Origin: Siphonodentalium dalli
Lineage: Eukaryota; Mollusca; Scaphopoda; Gadilida; Siphonodentaliidae
DNA length: 64,000 nt
Assembly: GCA_032622095.1 (NCBI GenBank)
Contig: CP136061.1
Span: forward strand, 59,227,301-59,291,300
Reading direction: 5' to 3'
A program made the position numbers and the translations under genes. The first letter of the stretch is position 1. Each line of letters opens with the position of its first letter. Below are positions 12,001-22,299 of the stretch, piece after piece. Below the pieces are notes generated by a model, which worked only from the letters and a program-made list of their open reading frames with translations, had not been told where the DNA came from and searched no databases.

Positions 12001-15000
12001 TCACAAAGTAGGTGGCTCGTAGGATATGGGTGTAAAGGTGTTCCACCGAAACCTGTTGGAAAACTCATGGCGAAATGTGCCCATTGAAAAAAGCGCATAT
12101 AGAACGAAAGACCAAAAATAACATCTCGGAGGTATATATGGCCGCCTGAGTTTGACACTCAGACATTAAATTTCGACATGGCAGATGACCATTTTCGTTC
12201 AAACTCGTTTATTCAATTTCTGTTTGGGATTCAAAATGTATGCCCATTGAAGTCTTTCACATAGCAATTTTCTTTAAATTAACCATAAGTTTTCCTATAT
12301 AGTTTGGTGGAACACCCATCCGCGTCCTATATACGAGCTGTCTGGTTTACGAGGCCGATGTGACAGCTGATATCTTTCAATGTAAAGGCGTGTATTCATA
12401 TATAAGGCCGGTGACAATAAATCAACAGTACCCATTTAACCCACGTGTTACTGTTGAGTGTCGCAGTTCAAAGTTTGATTTCTGAAAATGTACAAGTTTC
12501 CAATCAAAAGAATGTTATATAACGACACCAGGTTAATTACATCCCAGAATATGCTGCCTTTACCATGTTCTAATTTGTTCAAAATTTCAACACGATTGGA
12601 TGTATAGAATAGGATATACGGGTTATTATATGAGGGGGAACGTACGTTTTGTTTATAGATTTTTAGTTCATTTAGTGTTCTTCCTGCAAAATAAACCAAA
12701 TTCACTTTCCAACCGAACGTATTGGCATTCCTGAGAATAAATGCCACCAGATGCAGCTTTGAAGCATTATCAAACCAAAAGATGCACTAAATTTTAACTC
12801 GTAAACGGCACCATTGTTCTAACCCTTTAACCCTTTCAGTGCCAAGTCCAATGTTTGTATCAACCCATATTTCCTTGATCATTTTTCAAATTTATTGATT
12901 GTAATAATGTGATACATTGATGGGAAGAGCTCTTATAGCTCTTTCCATCAATGTATCACATTATTATAATCAATACATTTGAAAAATAATCAAGGAAATA
13001 TGGGTTGATACAAAAATCGGACTTGGCACTGAAATGGTTAACTGCGCATGTAGCTCGGAAGTGATTTCCGGATCATTTGAATGAAACCTATACACAGTGG
13101 CGTGGAACCATCAGATTCCGAGCTCTCCATAATCAACTTATATTTTCAGTGAGCTGGAAACATGATAACCAATATGTTATGTGTCTCGATCGATACTTTC
13201 TATTTATTCCCGTTGCGTGCGATACTATATATATTATAGTGTTACACAACTTACACTAAATTATGTTCCGTGATTGGTCAACCCATTTCATACCCCAATA
13301 CACGAACACGACGTCATAAATTGTTTACCTAATCTGACCTAATCACTAAAAGCGGTCGTTTCAAAGTTCAGCCGTATATATTCACACACAATGTGACCCA
13401 TCAACCACAGCGCCGTGTTCACCAATAACATACAGTAATTCCCAAATTAATTGACCACTTAACCACAGCAGAATTATGGGTAATTTTTCAGGATTTAGTC
13501 GGAAATATGGCCATTACTGTACACCGACTACATTTATTTCTGAAATATCTTTAGCTACACATGTAAATAAAGACTCGTTATTCTCTGAATATTAGAGGTT
13601 CTAGCTATCAATTTATATAGTATTGAAAGAAATCGATACGACGCCCATGACATCGCCATTCTTCATTGTGTCGACATAAATTATAAATTATGTTGATGTT
13701 CTTTGTATATATATATAAATACATTAACATAATATATCATTTAGGCATTTATGTCTTCCCCTTAATTCTAATTCCATAAAGAAAGAAAGGACTGTGTTGT
13801 CGATTGGGGTAGAACCGTATCTGTAATATATACCATTAAATACTTGGTTTCTATGGGAAAGACGCCACGCGGTGGAAGGGACCCTACAGTCAACAGTGAG
13901 GGAAACGTGGTTTAGCCTTCCTGGCACCAAATAATGACTTTTAAATTTGAATTGGATGTAACTCAATAGTAACACAATGTCAACGCACATACGTGTATCT
14001 AAACCGATATATTACCAAAGATAAGGTATAGCTATTTTGCGTAAACTCAGGCAAGAATTGTTATACATTCACAAAAGAATTTCTCTGTAAACTCCTGGGA
14101 ATCGTTAAAAAGTTAATCCTGTTCAAGTTCTGTGTTTGCACCACGCTTGGTGTGTTCCTTTTCAGTTTTCCTTGTATGTTGCTGTTATCCGTGGGCTCTT
14201 GCAAAGCTGGCTTCTAAACTAGGTGATTGCTTCTGCATGCCATGCTGTGTTCCTGGGTCCATGGTTGCAATGCGCACACGAATAAGGACCCTTGGAGGAA
14301 TACGCGTGAGTCATATAATTATATAGATGATTTACACCGAGTCCCCAGTTTATAGTGAAATTTAAAAAAAACGATTCCAGTAAAAAAATAGATCTGGACC
14401 CAGCCTTTGCCGAGGTCCAGACCCAATTTACTGGACGAGTTTTGTAAATTTCACGACAAGTTGGGTGCGAGTATTGTTGGAGATTCTATGTATTACTTGA
14501 CCCAAACCTCCATAAAACATACTTAAATCAATAACTGGGACGTGAAAGTAACAGCTGCTTCTATACGGTCTGCTATGACGTTTCACGTAACTATGCGTCG
14601 TTTGACCGCGTAAAGAAATAGTCCCAGACAAATAAGACCAAGCAACGTGTTCCAAATTCAAAGAATGGTAAAAATCTGCAAGTTGATTTTATTGTGGATA
14701 TGAAATACATGCCATCTAGTAAATTATTTAGTAAGACTTGTTTAGGGGGTAGCAGGAAGACAGCCCATCACAGCTAGGTTACCCCATCAATGTTCATCAT
14801 TACTTTGTTGTGTGCTATTGCCATTGTGCAATTCATGTGTGTATTGTAAATAAATTATCCTATCCTATCCTATTGTCATTGACCAAGACTGTACTCCTAT
14901 TATCGGCATTACATACATGATTTACAACTTATGACTGTGAAATGTGAAAGTATTCTCTCTGATTCCTGATGACAATCTCACAAAAGAACATGTGATTGCT

Positions 15001-17910
15001 GAATATTCTAAGTTTTTGTTTAGGCCATTGGCCTCATACCAGGAGAATTTCAGATCCAAATAGATCAAATGACAAAGCCTGTAGTACACCAGCCAAGAAA
15101 AATCCCATTAGCACTACAAGACAGACTGAAAGCTGAGTTGGAAAATCTAGCTGACACTGGAATAATTGCTCCTGTTATTGAACCAACGCCATGGTTTTCT
15201 TGCCTGGTTATTGCTGAGAAGCCAGATTCGATATTTCGTGGGGAAATCTGGATTCAGAATCCGAAACCGATTACGGGGACGGGGCTAAATCAAGATTACA
15301 CAGATTCTAGGTCATATTTTGAAATCCACGACGTCGTCGATACTAGATTTAATGCCCCCCCCCAGCGTCAAACATAGCGCATGCATTTGGCACAAGTATT
15401 AATTTGCATCTTATATGTATAATGTTCATATTTGTTGTGAAAGTCATGCATGGCACCCAATTAGCTGCCAATCCGCTCTTAGTCGAGTCTTTTTCAAGTT
15501 AAAGTTTGTTTATTGATGAGAGCAAGAATTTCTAACAGCTATCCTGAATCAAATTCCGAAGAGGTTTTGGAGAACACACGAAACTTCCAACAGTTGGAAA
15601 TTTCATGCCTGACATAACATTAGTTGGACATTAGACACCAGATATAGGTTGGAATTGTTCTCATTGTTTGATTTTCCAACCAGTAATTAGTGTGTGAAAT
15701 GGTCATCAGTTGGTAATTTTCCGACCGTATAATAGGGTGTGCCAGGTTGGATATTTCCAAGGGGGTGCAAATGGAATTCTGCGAACCTGGGAGTTTGATT
15801 CGGGGGGGGGGGGGGGGGGGGGGTGGGGGGGGGGGGTGGTGCAGTTGGTAATTTGAAGGGACCCCCATGGGAACCCTCTGGCCACGTCCTAAGAACTTGT
15901 ACGTGTGGGTATTTAATCAAATACATTGACAGACATTTCGACTATAGTCCTGCGTCCTAGAATAAACTTTACATTTAACTCAATTACTTAATCCTTATTC
16001 GGAAATTGTGACAAATGACCACGGGAATGTCCTTGGTGAAGTGGGATGTTGCATTGAGCCGAAAAATAAATCGGGCCGAAAATAAGCAGAGTCCTAAAAT
16101 AAAGGGATATTGTCCAAAATAACTTCAGAATCGTACGGTACCTAGGCGGAATATTTTTGGCCGAAAAAACTTGGACTTGTATTTAAAAAAGTGCTCCAAA
16201 AGTGACCCAGCCCTCTGCTTGGTCGGGAAAATTTTGAAAATGTGCCAAAAATGACTCACATGCATTTGTGTGCGAACCTGGGCGATACATTTGAGGCCGA
16301 AATAAAAAACCTTTGGGTCGAAAATATCGGAAATATCGGAAATTGTGACGATTGATCACGGGAACATCCTTATTGAAGTAAGTCGTAATTTAGGGCGTTC
16401 TTGTGATCATTTGCCACAATTTCAGAAATGTTCCCGACCGAGCAGAGGGCCGAGTCATTTTCGGACCACTTTTTGAAACCCAGACCAATTTTTTTCGGCC
16501 CGAAATGTTTCGGCCATGTGGCCACTCGCGAATTTGGGGCATTTGCCACATTTTCCCATATCTTTGGGTTAAAATTTTCATTGTATAATCGAAAAACAAA
16601 AGCGTGCATTGATTTTAAATGATATATCTATTAATTTGGAATTGTCACCTTTGATTTTCAGTCGACGTTTGAATATAAACGTGACATTTACTTTTGCGTT
16701 GATAAATTATTGGGTTTAAAATATTAGTTGTAAAATCGAAAAACACGAGCGTTGATTTTGAAACTATTTCTATTGTCTTCGAATTGACATATTGATTATT
16801 ATTTGACACATAATGATTTTCATTCGACATCTATTAGCCTGGTTATACATCATACGTTATGAACACCCACAAACGACGTTTATTACAAATTGGCGACTTA
16901 CATTTATAAATTTGTGTTTTGTCCATGGCATTGGTTATAATATATACGATAGATGTTTCCCATTCGTGCCTTTTTCGCAAATATTTACTTCGAAGCTAAG
17001 TGTAATAATTCGCACCATGGCACAGAATATATTATTTGTTGTTTGACACTTTCTGATTTTTGAAAGGATGTCTATTAATTTAAAATGATTTATCATTAAT
17101 TAAAGTTTTCAAAAATATATATATATACAATAAGTTTTGATGGATGACTATTTAAAATAAACGTGACATATATTTTTGTTACTAAATAATAATTTAATCT
17201 AGAACTGGCATATTTAAGAAATAAATACACTGCGCATCGGCGTGTATAGTAGAATATGACCACACAGAAACTGATTGTAGGACGACGCGAAGCGGAGTCC
17301 TACGATCAGTTTCTGTGGTTAAATTGCCGATGCGCAGTGTATTTATTTATTTTGTAATTCGACTGTATGGTCTGGTCGAAATTGTAGTGACATACGTTCA
17401 ACCTGCTATACAATAGCCCAGTTTCTAGCTCTGCAAAACCAATTTCAGTTAAGATTTATTTTTGTTCTATCCTAAAAAGACCAGTATAGTACAGCAGGCT
17501 GCAGGTAGTCATTATATGTCTCTTTCTTCGGTATATTATAGTATGATATTAACCAATACCCGTGTGGTTTGACACCTGAAAGTTTGGGGCGTTGGCAGCA
17601 TTTCACTGATTGTACCATATGAATACATGATACTGACCAATCAGGTCTTTGTAGGTTTAGGCAAGTTCGTATTACAATGATTGTTATTGGACACCTATTG
17701 ATTTTCATTTTAGAAACCAAATGGCAGTCCATAGATGTGTACCAAATTGGGATTCCAAGAACCTAATAACCACATTCATGGGCATTTTAGTGGTGTATAA
17801 TTCATATCTCATTTCAGGGATCAATATGTACGGACTGTATGGTCGTGTCGTGTTTACCGACATGTGCACTGTGCCAGATGCTCAATGAAGCGGACAAGAT
17901 GGGCCTATGA
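8932..17910 (+). CDS. PLAC8/cornifelin-like cysteine-rich protein gene, join(8932..9064,14166..14305,17818..17910)
   Basis: A 121-aa PLAC8-domain (Pfam PF04749) protein assembled from three exons. Exon 1 begins MTTVIVNQP and carries the family signature RDWSAGLCGCLGDFCN (residues 29-44). Exon 2 gives FLVCCCYPWALAKLASKLGD (46-65), CFCMPCCVPG and MRTRIRTLGGIR. Exon 3 gives GSICTDC, then CLPTCALCQMLNEAD, and ends at TGA. Both donors are GTGAGT and both acceptors are TTTCAG. Exon 1 leaves one base that completes a codon with exon 2; exons 2 and 3 join in phase 0. The ATG has G at -3. Animal members include PLAC8/onzin and cornifelin: small, Cys-rich, often membrane-associated proteins of unsettled molecular role; plant relatives affect metal transport and organ size. 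Intron 1 (5.1 kb) holds a satellite, intron 2 (3.5 kb) TE fragments. An AATAAA lies 120 nt past the stop. Confidence 0.9.
9272..11285. repeat. 41-bp satellite array, about 49 copies, in intron 1
   Basis: Head-to-tail monomers of 41 bp that include ACAAATCGCCGATAAAC and CAGTGTTACCCTTAG, with little divergence. Recurrent variants (CC/CT in GCCGAT, AAAC/AATC, GAAC/GATC, CACAG/GACAG/CAGAG) form higher-order repeats. An eight-monomer block of 331 bp, marked by a 3-nt GCG insertion, occurs at about 9272-9600 and again at 9601-9931, and four-monomer blocks (164 bp) recur near 10531-10695. Homogeneity implies recent expansion. It sits between coding exons 1 and 2 of the PLAC8-like gene. Confidence 0.95.
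11290..12826. other. Intronic sequence without recognised features
   Basis: AT-rich DNA between the satellite and the piggyBac-like hairpin, within intron 1 of the PLAC8-like gene. Several ORFs under 100 aa exist on both strands, but none resembles a known protein. Confidence 0.5.
12831..13037. mobile_element. piggyBac-like foldback MITE, 207 bp, TTAA-flanked
   Basis: TTAA at 12827-12830 and TTAA at 13038-13041 bound a nearly perfect hairpin. The left arm begins CCCTTTCAGTGCCAAGTCC and the inverted right arm begins CCATTTCAGTGCCAAGTCC. Arms of about 103 nt meet at GAGCTCTTATAGCTC (about 12935). The TTAA duplication and CC[C/A]TTT-type ends are typical of piggyBac-derived MITEs. Intronic in the PLAC8-like gene. 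Confidence 0.85.
13457..13511 (+). repeat. Single-arm fragment of the 35.8-kb hairpin element
   Basis: TTAACCACAGCAGAATTATG and TCAGGATTTAGTCGGAAATA match the left arm of the palindrome at 35729-35946. Only one arm is present here, so it is a broken or partial copy. Confidence 0.75.
13512..14165. other. Intron 1 sequence up to the exon 2 acceptor
   Basis: No repeat or gene recognised apart from a short AT microsatellite near 13707. It ends with a polypyrimidine tract and acceptor (TGTTCCTTTTCAG, ending 14165). Confidence 0.45.
14166..14305 (+). CDS. PLAC8-like gene, coding exon 2
   Basis: Encodes residues 45-91, the cysteine-rich core (CCCYPW, CFCMPCC) and the MRTRIRT segment typical of the family. 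Acceptor TTTCAG precedes it; donor GTGAGT starts at 14306 immediately after the CGC codon. Confidence 0.9.
14745..14871 (+). mobile_element. Possible 3' end of a truncated LINE
   Basis: A 3'-UTR-like stretch ends GTAAATAAATTATCC followed by further TATCC repeats. Short pentamer tails of this kind are common at CR1/Jockey-group LINE 3' ends. No coding part is left. Confidence 0.35.
15013..15245 (+). pseudogene. Ty3/gypsy-type retrotransposon pol fragment (N-terminal reverse transcriptase)
   Basis: Translation reads IGLIPGEFQIQID, then PVVHQPRKIPLALQ, DRLKAELENLADTGIIAPV and a PTPWFSCLVIAEKPD block. That is the conserved region at the start of Ty3/gypsy reverse transcriptase (PVVH.PRK.P...LK.EL..L...GII.PV.EPT.W.S..V...KPD). 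An in-frame stop lies just upstream (about 15020), and homology ends after KPD, before the catalytic motifs. No LTRs were seen. It is a short relic in intron 2 of the PLAC8-like gene. Confidence 0.8.
15560..15900. repeat. Second copy of the 4.8-kb dispersed repeat
   Basis: Matches 4782-5160 in word order (CCAACAGTTGGAAA, GCAAATGGAATT, GGCCACGTCC). It contains the G-rich homopolymer described separately. The proline-rich reading frames on the minus strand are artefacts of that tract. Confidence 0.5.
15802..15836 (+). repeat. Poly-G tract, G22-T-G12
   Basis: Uninterrupted G from 15802 to 15823, one T, then twelve more G. Such a run can form G-quadruplex structures and is prone to length change and assembly error. 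It is in intron 2 on the coding strand of the PLAC8-like gene. Confidence 0.9.
15990..16600. repeat. Foldback repeat cluster
   Basis: CGGAAATTGTGACAAATGACCACGGGAA (about 16001) recurs diverged at about 16339, and its inverse appears at about 16392-16430 (TGTGATCATTTGCCACAATTTC). A second inverted pair is CCCTCTGCTTGGTCGGGAA (16211) with TTCCCGACCGAGCAGAGGG (16431). Probably a degraded foldback element; no TSD resolved. Confidence 0.5.
17218..17349. repeat. Hairpin, about 132 bp
   Basis: AAATAAATACACTGCGCATC pairs with GATGCGCAGTGTATTTATTT, and an inner arm CACAGAAACTGATTGTAGGAC pairs with GTCCTACGATCAGTTTCTGTG around a short loop. A compact foldback sequence inside intron 2 of the PLAC8-like gene. 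Confidence 0.85.
17818..17910 (+). CDS. PLAC8-like gene, terminal coding exon
   Basis: Acceptor TATCTCATTTCAG ends at 17817. The exon encodes residues 92-121, GSICTDC, MVVSCLPTCALCQ and MLNEADKMGL, then TGA at 17908. The DC...C.P.CALCQ segment is the conserved C-terminal half of the PLAC8 domain. Confidence 0.9.
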   Translation, partial: GSICTDCMVVSCLPTCALCQMLNEADKMGL

Positions 17911-18029
17911 TTTTACACCGCACGTTTAACAATGGCGGGTACCATACTCTCTGACCACCTGTTGTTACCGATATTGACGATTTTGTGTTCAGTCGAGAAC
18001 AAGACAGAAATGGATAATCGATCCCAAGA

Positions 18030-18035
18030 AATAAA
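18030..18035 (+). terminator. Candidate polyadenylation signal of the PLAC8-like gene
   Basis: AATAAA about 120 nt after the stop codon. Position is plausible, with no transcript evidence. Confidence 0.4.
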
Positions 18036-18194
18036 TCGTGCATAACCTGGCATGGTTTTTCTACATTTGTGTATTGCATTCTGTGGGCTGGATGTGCAGT
18101 GTGTAAGCCTGTTCTCGAGGATTTGCCTCTTTTCCGATTTTGGCCAGAGTGGCCGCCCCAGTGTTTGGGTGCCCCGCGCTAGGAGTGCACCAGA

Positions 18195-18275
18195 TTGGCT
18201 ACCCAAGCACTAGAGAGATTTCCGATGAATGGCAACAAGCCATATTTCAGGAGTCGATTATTTAGGGCATTACGG
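18195..18275 (-). repeat. Deleted derivative of the 35.8-kb hairpin element
   Basis: TTTCCGATGAATGGCAACAA and GCCATATTTC match the right arm of the palindrome at 35837-35946. The sequence then jumps to AGGAGTCGATTA, so about 40 bp of the arm is missing. Confidence 0.7.
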
Positions 18276-18664
18276 CACTTCTCCAAGTGCCAGACGTGTC
18301 TACCATGCATACATATTATATCATGCTATATAATACACAGGGCAGTTTTCCTTTTAGCATCAGTTTCACAGAAATTCAACAATTGTGGCCATCCGCCGCT
18401 CCCTCCGCCTCATTTAACAACATTTAACGTTAGCGGGCGCTTACATATTCATTCACATATAAATTAATTGGGAAATATTATATATTTTTACATTTTTTGT
18501 GTCCTGATACTTGATTATTGACAAAAGAAATTTCATTTCAATTGGGAAGTATCGATCTCTTTTCTATTCTTTGTGTCTTGATATCATTAACGCCTTCCGC
18601 CTTCTGTACATAATTAATGCACCAGCTCGGTTTTTGCTCCTTATTGTTTCAACGCATGCCTTAA

Positions 18665-19085
18665 AGGCCCACTTAATTTTCGAATCACCAGATCACATAA
18701 AATACAACATATTCCATGTTATATACCATTTGAAAGAGGAAGCTTCAAAACATTGTATTATTAACTGATCCGGTCAAATAAACTGGGAACATGTTGTTTT
18801 TGTCGAGGTACCAAGGTGTGTCCTGCATTTAATTTTGATCTGGACTGTACTATAAAGTATATTATACTCAATGGAAGGGGAATAACTTTATCTCTTAGTA
18901 TGAATTTTGATGGATTCTGGGTTGACAAGTGGGGAAGTCTTGGCATGAATTTCTATCACTTGGTGGACAGTCCTAGGTCACAGCTGCTTCGTATTCTGGT
19001 GGAATATATATTTTTTTGGTTCCTCTTCCAAATGGTATATAATATGGAATAATGTAATCTGAGCATTCGAAAATTAAGTGGGCAT
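18665..19085. mobile_element. TTAA MITE, family D (Kolobok/T2-like), 421 bp
   Basis: Bounded by TTAA at 18661-18664 and 19086-19089. The left end begins AGGCCCACTTAATTTTCGAA and the inverted right end begins ATGCCCACTTAATTTTCGAA. The arms extend about 75 bp (TTATATACCATTTG near both inner ends). TTAA plus AGG-type ends match the TTAAAGG termini of Kolobok/T2 MITEs. No transposase. Confidence 0.8.
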
Positions 19086-19120
19086 TTAATCTACACCTAT
19101 ATATACTATTGTCTAGTCAA

Positions 19121-19657
19121 AGGGGTACTGTACTCAAAAATTGTTGTTGGTTTCTATAGTCTTTGTATCGTAGAATAAGGTAACCAGATTTCGATTATTT
19201 GAAAGTATGTTGAGTACGAAGTAATGTTACGGATGGCAGATTAGCCGGAATGCGAACTTACAAATTGTCGTTGTCGAGTAATGTTTGTAAAGTTTTCAAG
19301 CAAATGTATCAAATAAATATCATATGCATACTAGACCCATATACTCATTTAAGTTATTGAATAGTCACTAGTCGATAATTTGTTTACACGATCATGTGTG
19401 CCACGCGTTGACCAATCCACTATCCGTTAATTAATATGATTACGTCTTGTACACGGAAATTTTACTTTAATTTGTGGCTCCAGCCATAAATTAAATTTAT
19501 ATCAAATTATTAACTTTGATTTTAAGATAACCTATTAACGTTATGTACGTTTACAGAATACATCTTCGACTCAAATTACTTATTTTTCTATATATATTAT
19601 TGATATTAGATCGTTGATATTAACGACAATTTATTGAAAATGGCGTACAGTACCCCT
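19121..19657 (+). mobile_element. TTAA MITE, family B, 537 bp
   Basis: Left end AGGGGTACTGTACTC, right end GGCGTACAGTACCCCT, so the inverted ends read AGGGGTACTGTAC. Preceded by TCAA (a mutated TTAA) and followed by TTAA at 19658-19661. Other family B copies are at 62199-62934, and as separated ends at 48039 and 52369. Kolobok-like by its TTAA/AGGG termini. It has no coding capacity. Confidence 0.8.
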
Positions 19658-19690
19658 TTAATCTACACATATATATTATTGTCTAGTTAA

Positions 19691-20543
19691 CACGTTGAGT
19701 GCCAGAACCCTATAGTGTAACATTCCAGGGTGCCAACTTTATATTATGTATTAAATAGGTAGATAGCACCATATAACCACACTCAAACCCCAAAACTGGG
19801 CTTGGATCACATAAAAACGTGGCATAAACACACTACGAGATAACTCGTAGTCGGCACAGAGCAACGCCATCTCATGGTATTTTGGCTGGGTGCCGACTAC
19901 GAGTTATCTCGTATCCACACTTTACCATGTTTTTCTCATGAGTACTTCATCAGATGATCATGTTCGATATTGTAAATAATAAACATGGTGCTCATTTTAC
20001 CTTTTGGAGTACCCGGAGCTAGTTCTGGCTGCAACATAACTCGTTGTTACAGCCGGGAAATATCATATCCCACATTCCAGGTTTAGATGGGTGGCGCTGG
20101 GTGCCGACTACGAGTTATCTCGTACCTAAATTAGACATATACAATCTTACATGTATGATCGTGCTACTTCAAAATTGATGTCTACTATTCAAATACACGA
20201 ACTAACTCGTTATTCTGGAGTGCAGAATGTTAGTGGCTTTTGTGGATCTTATCATAAAATGCCAATTCAGACGGCACAATGGAGTTAGGGGCCAATGCAT
20301 CAGTATAACCATACTGTCGGCCAGAATAAGGTTGCTTTGTTACAGAGATGCAGTGGCACCAATCACATCACATATATATTTGAGCTTCCTATAAGATGGT
20401 TGAAATAATTATTACGTGGGGAACTCAATTTCACAAATTTCTACAGCAGAATATCTAGACCACATATAAAGTACGAAATAACTCGTAGTGGCACCCTGGA
20501 ATATAGTGTAGTACGAGATAACTCGTAGTCGGCACTCAACGTG
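19691..20543. mobile_element. piggyBac-like element, 853 bp, with repeated 18-bp palindromes
   Basis: TTAA at 19687-19690 precedes CACGTTGAGTGCC; the inverted right end reads CACGTTGAGTGCC next to TTTA (mutated TTAA). Inside, the near-palindrome CTACGAGATAACTCGTAG or its complement occurs at about 19833, 19896, 20105, 20474 and 20512, often joined to GGCACCC or GTCGGCAC. The repeated subterminal palindromes could be transposase sites. No ORF of transposase size. Confidence 0.7.
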
Positions 20544-20544
20544 T

Positions 20545-21170
20545 TTATATTATATGAATTTCAGCTTTATCGCCGTTATGTTTCATGTTCTCTTGTATAT
20601 ATATCGAATAGTTCTGTCCCCACCAAATTTACATGCAGATTATTACGTCAGCGTTTTAAACATAATACACGTTTACGGATTTATAAGTTCATGTTTTCCG
20701 ATCGTTTGTCACGTAAGATTCCGCATACATTCGGCTAATAATGGCGAGTGATTTCAATCCTACGATGACTTGTTACACTATACACGCACCAATTGTCCAA
20801 CTTTGGAAATAGTAAGGTGATATATATATCGTCCTATGCTGCATTCCATAGTCAAAATTCTAGTGCGTGACCATTACAGCGATATTAACGCATGTTGAAT
20901 TGACGAATATATACGTATATATGTAGTGGTGTCCTACCAAGCTCCATGTAGAGTTCAGTCCCCATCGCAGGACTTACCGCTGCCCGCACCTACACGTATA
21001 TGTGAAGAAATGTCACAGTTATTTATTTGAGATTTGTGTAGGTTACAATTCATTCTGCATTAGTCTGTCCATATTCATTAGAAAATTGTCTAGATCAAGT
21101 CAGAATGAATTGTAACTGGCAAAACACTTCAGTAAAAAAAGAGTTAGATTTAACAAGAGGTGTGCACTCG
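20545..21170. other. No feature recognised
   Basis: AT-rich, with short ATATATAC stretches near 20820 and 20910. Small ORFs only, none with recognisable protein features. Confidence 0.4.
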
Positions 21171-21179
21171 CGTGCTAGC

Positions 21180-21752
21180 ATACCCCCACCGTGGCAAATT
21201 CAACCCGCATTATCCGTAAACCCAACAAAAAAGATTTTTAACTTTAAAGAAAAATTTGGATTAATAATCCCAAAATTTTCTAAGTCAAAATAAGTCGAAA
21301 ATGAAGTGTAATGTTAGGAAAAACAGTCCGAGCCAACCCTGAGCCACATCATGTAGAGAGGGTGTTGTGAGAAGCATGTATACCAAAAATTATTGAAATC
21401 GGTTCATATTTGTTAAAGTTATTAAGTCGGACATAATTTTCTAAGTCAAAATAAGTCGAAAAGTAAGGCGTAACTTTAAAAAAGAAAGTCGGACCGCACC
21501 GCAATTAGCATCATGCGGAGAGGCGGTACTAAGGAGATTGCATACAAAACATCATTGAAATCGGTTCATAGTTGTTCGAGTTATGAGGTCGGACGGACGG
21601 ACGGACGGACGGACAGACACACGGAGGGAGAAAGTGTGACGGACAGACGCAGTCAATCCAGTATACTCGGACGGACACACGGAGGGAGAAAGTGTGACGG
21701 ACAGACGCAGTCAATCCAGTATACCCCCCATTTTCTTCGAAAGTGGGGGTAT
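21180..21752. mobile_element. Element with ATACCCCCAC ends and internal tandem repeats
   Basis: Begins ATACCCCCACCGTGG and ends with CGAAAGTGGGGGTAT, an inverted pair. The interior holds two diverged units of about 155 bp (ATTGAAATCGGTTCAT at about 21391 and 21556), a (GGAC)n microsatellite (21592-21616) and a 57-bp duplication (ACACACGGAGGGAGAAAGTG at 21616 and 21673). The ORF spanning the last part is a repeat artefact. Non-autonomous element of uncertain superfamily. Confidence 0.6.
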
Positions 21753-21949
21753 AATTAAGAGAATATACGTGTCGGCAGCGTTGAGACATCGCGTAGCTTG
21801 GGACTGAACTCTGTTTTGCAGCGTGGTGTCCTATATACATTAAGATAACCAACCTTTTTTCTGATCACCGGATATCATCTATACGTTTTTAATTTATTGC
21901 GCCATACATTTTATCGGTTGCAAATACCGATCTGGCCTTCTGTATACAT

Positions 21950-22127
21950 GTAAGCTCTTCGCGCCTCCTTCTGGCACCGTGCGCCATGCACCCGTACATG
22001 TCCAGACTGTCTCCGGATCGCATTCGGTCGGTCCACACTGCTGGGATCCATTTGCCACATTCGGCTGTACACATGTATTCTATTCGCGTCTCGTTCTGAC
22101 TCCGTCTGCTATGCAGAAGTACATGTC

Positions 22128-22177
<50 letters not shown>

Positions 22178-22262
22178 TATATACTGTCTTCGGATCGCAT
22201 TCGACCGGATCACACTGCTGGGACCCCTTCGTCACATTCGTGTCTCGTTCTGGCTCCAGGGG
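21950..22262. repeat. Tandem duplication split by a (TA)n microsatellite
   Basis: CGGATCGCATTCGGTCGG (22015) and CGGATCGCATTCGACCGG (22192) mark two copies, each followed by TCACACTGCTGGGA-like sequence and each preceded by a GTACATGTC block. A TA run of about 42 bp (22132-22173) interrupts the second. Non-coding. Confidence 0.7.
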
Positions 22263-22299
22263 CGATGAATACTTAAGTATCCTCTCACAATAAAGCCTC

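Noticed and set aside
15620-15926. Proline-rich ORFs on the minus strand
   Set aside because: Caused by the G22-T-G12 homopolymer; no conserved sequence around it.
17472-17760. Frame near 17720 (MAVHRCVPNWDS) considered as a THAP-like exon
   Set aside because: Lacks the C..C...C..H pattern and runs into the PLAC8-like exon in the wrong frame.
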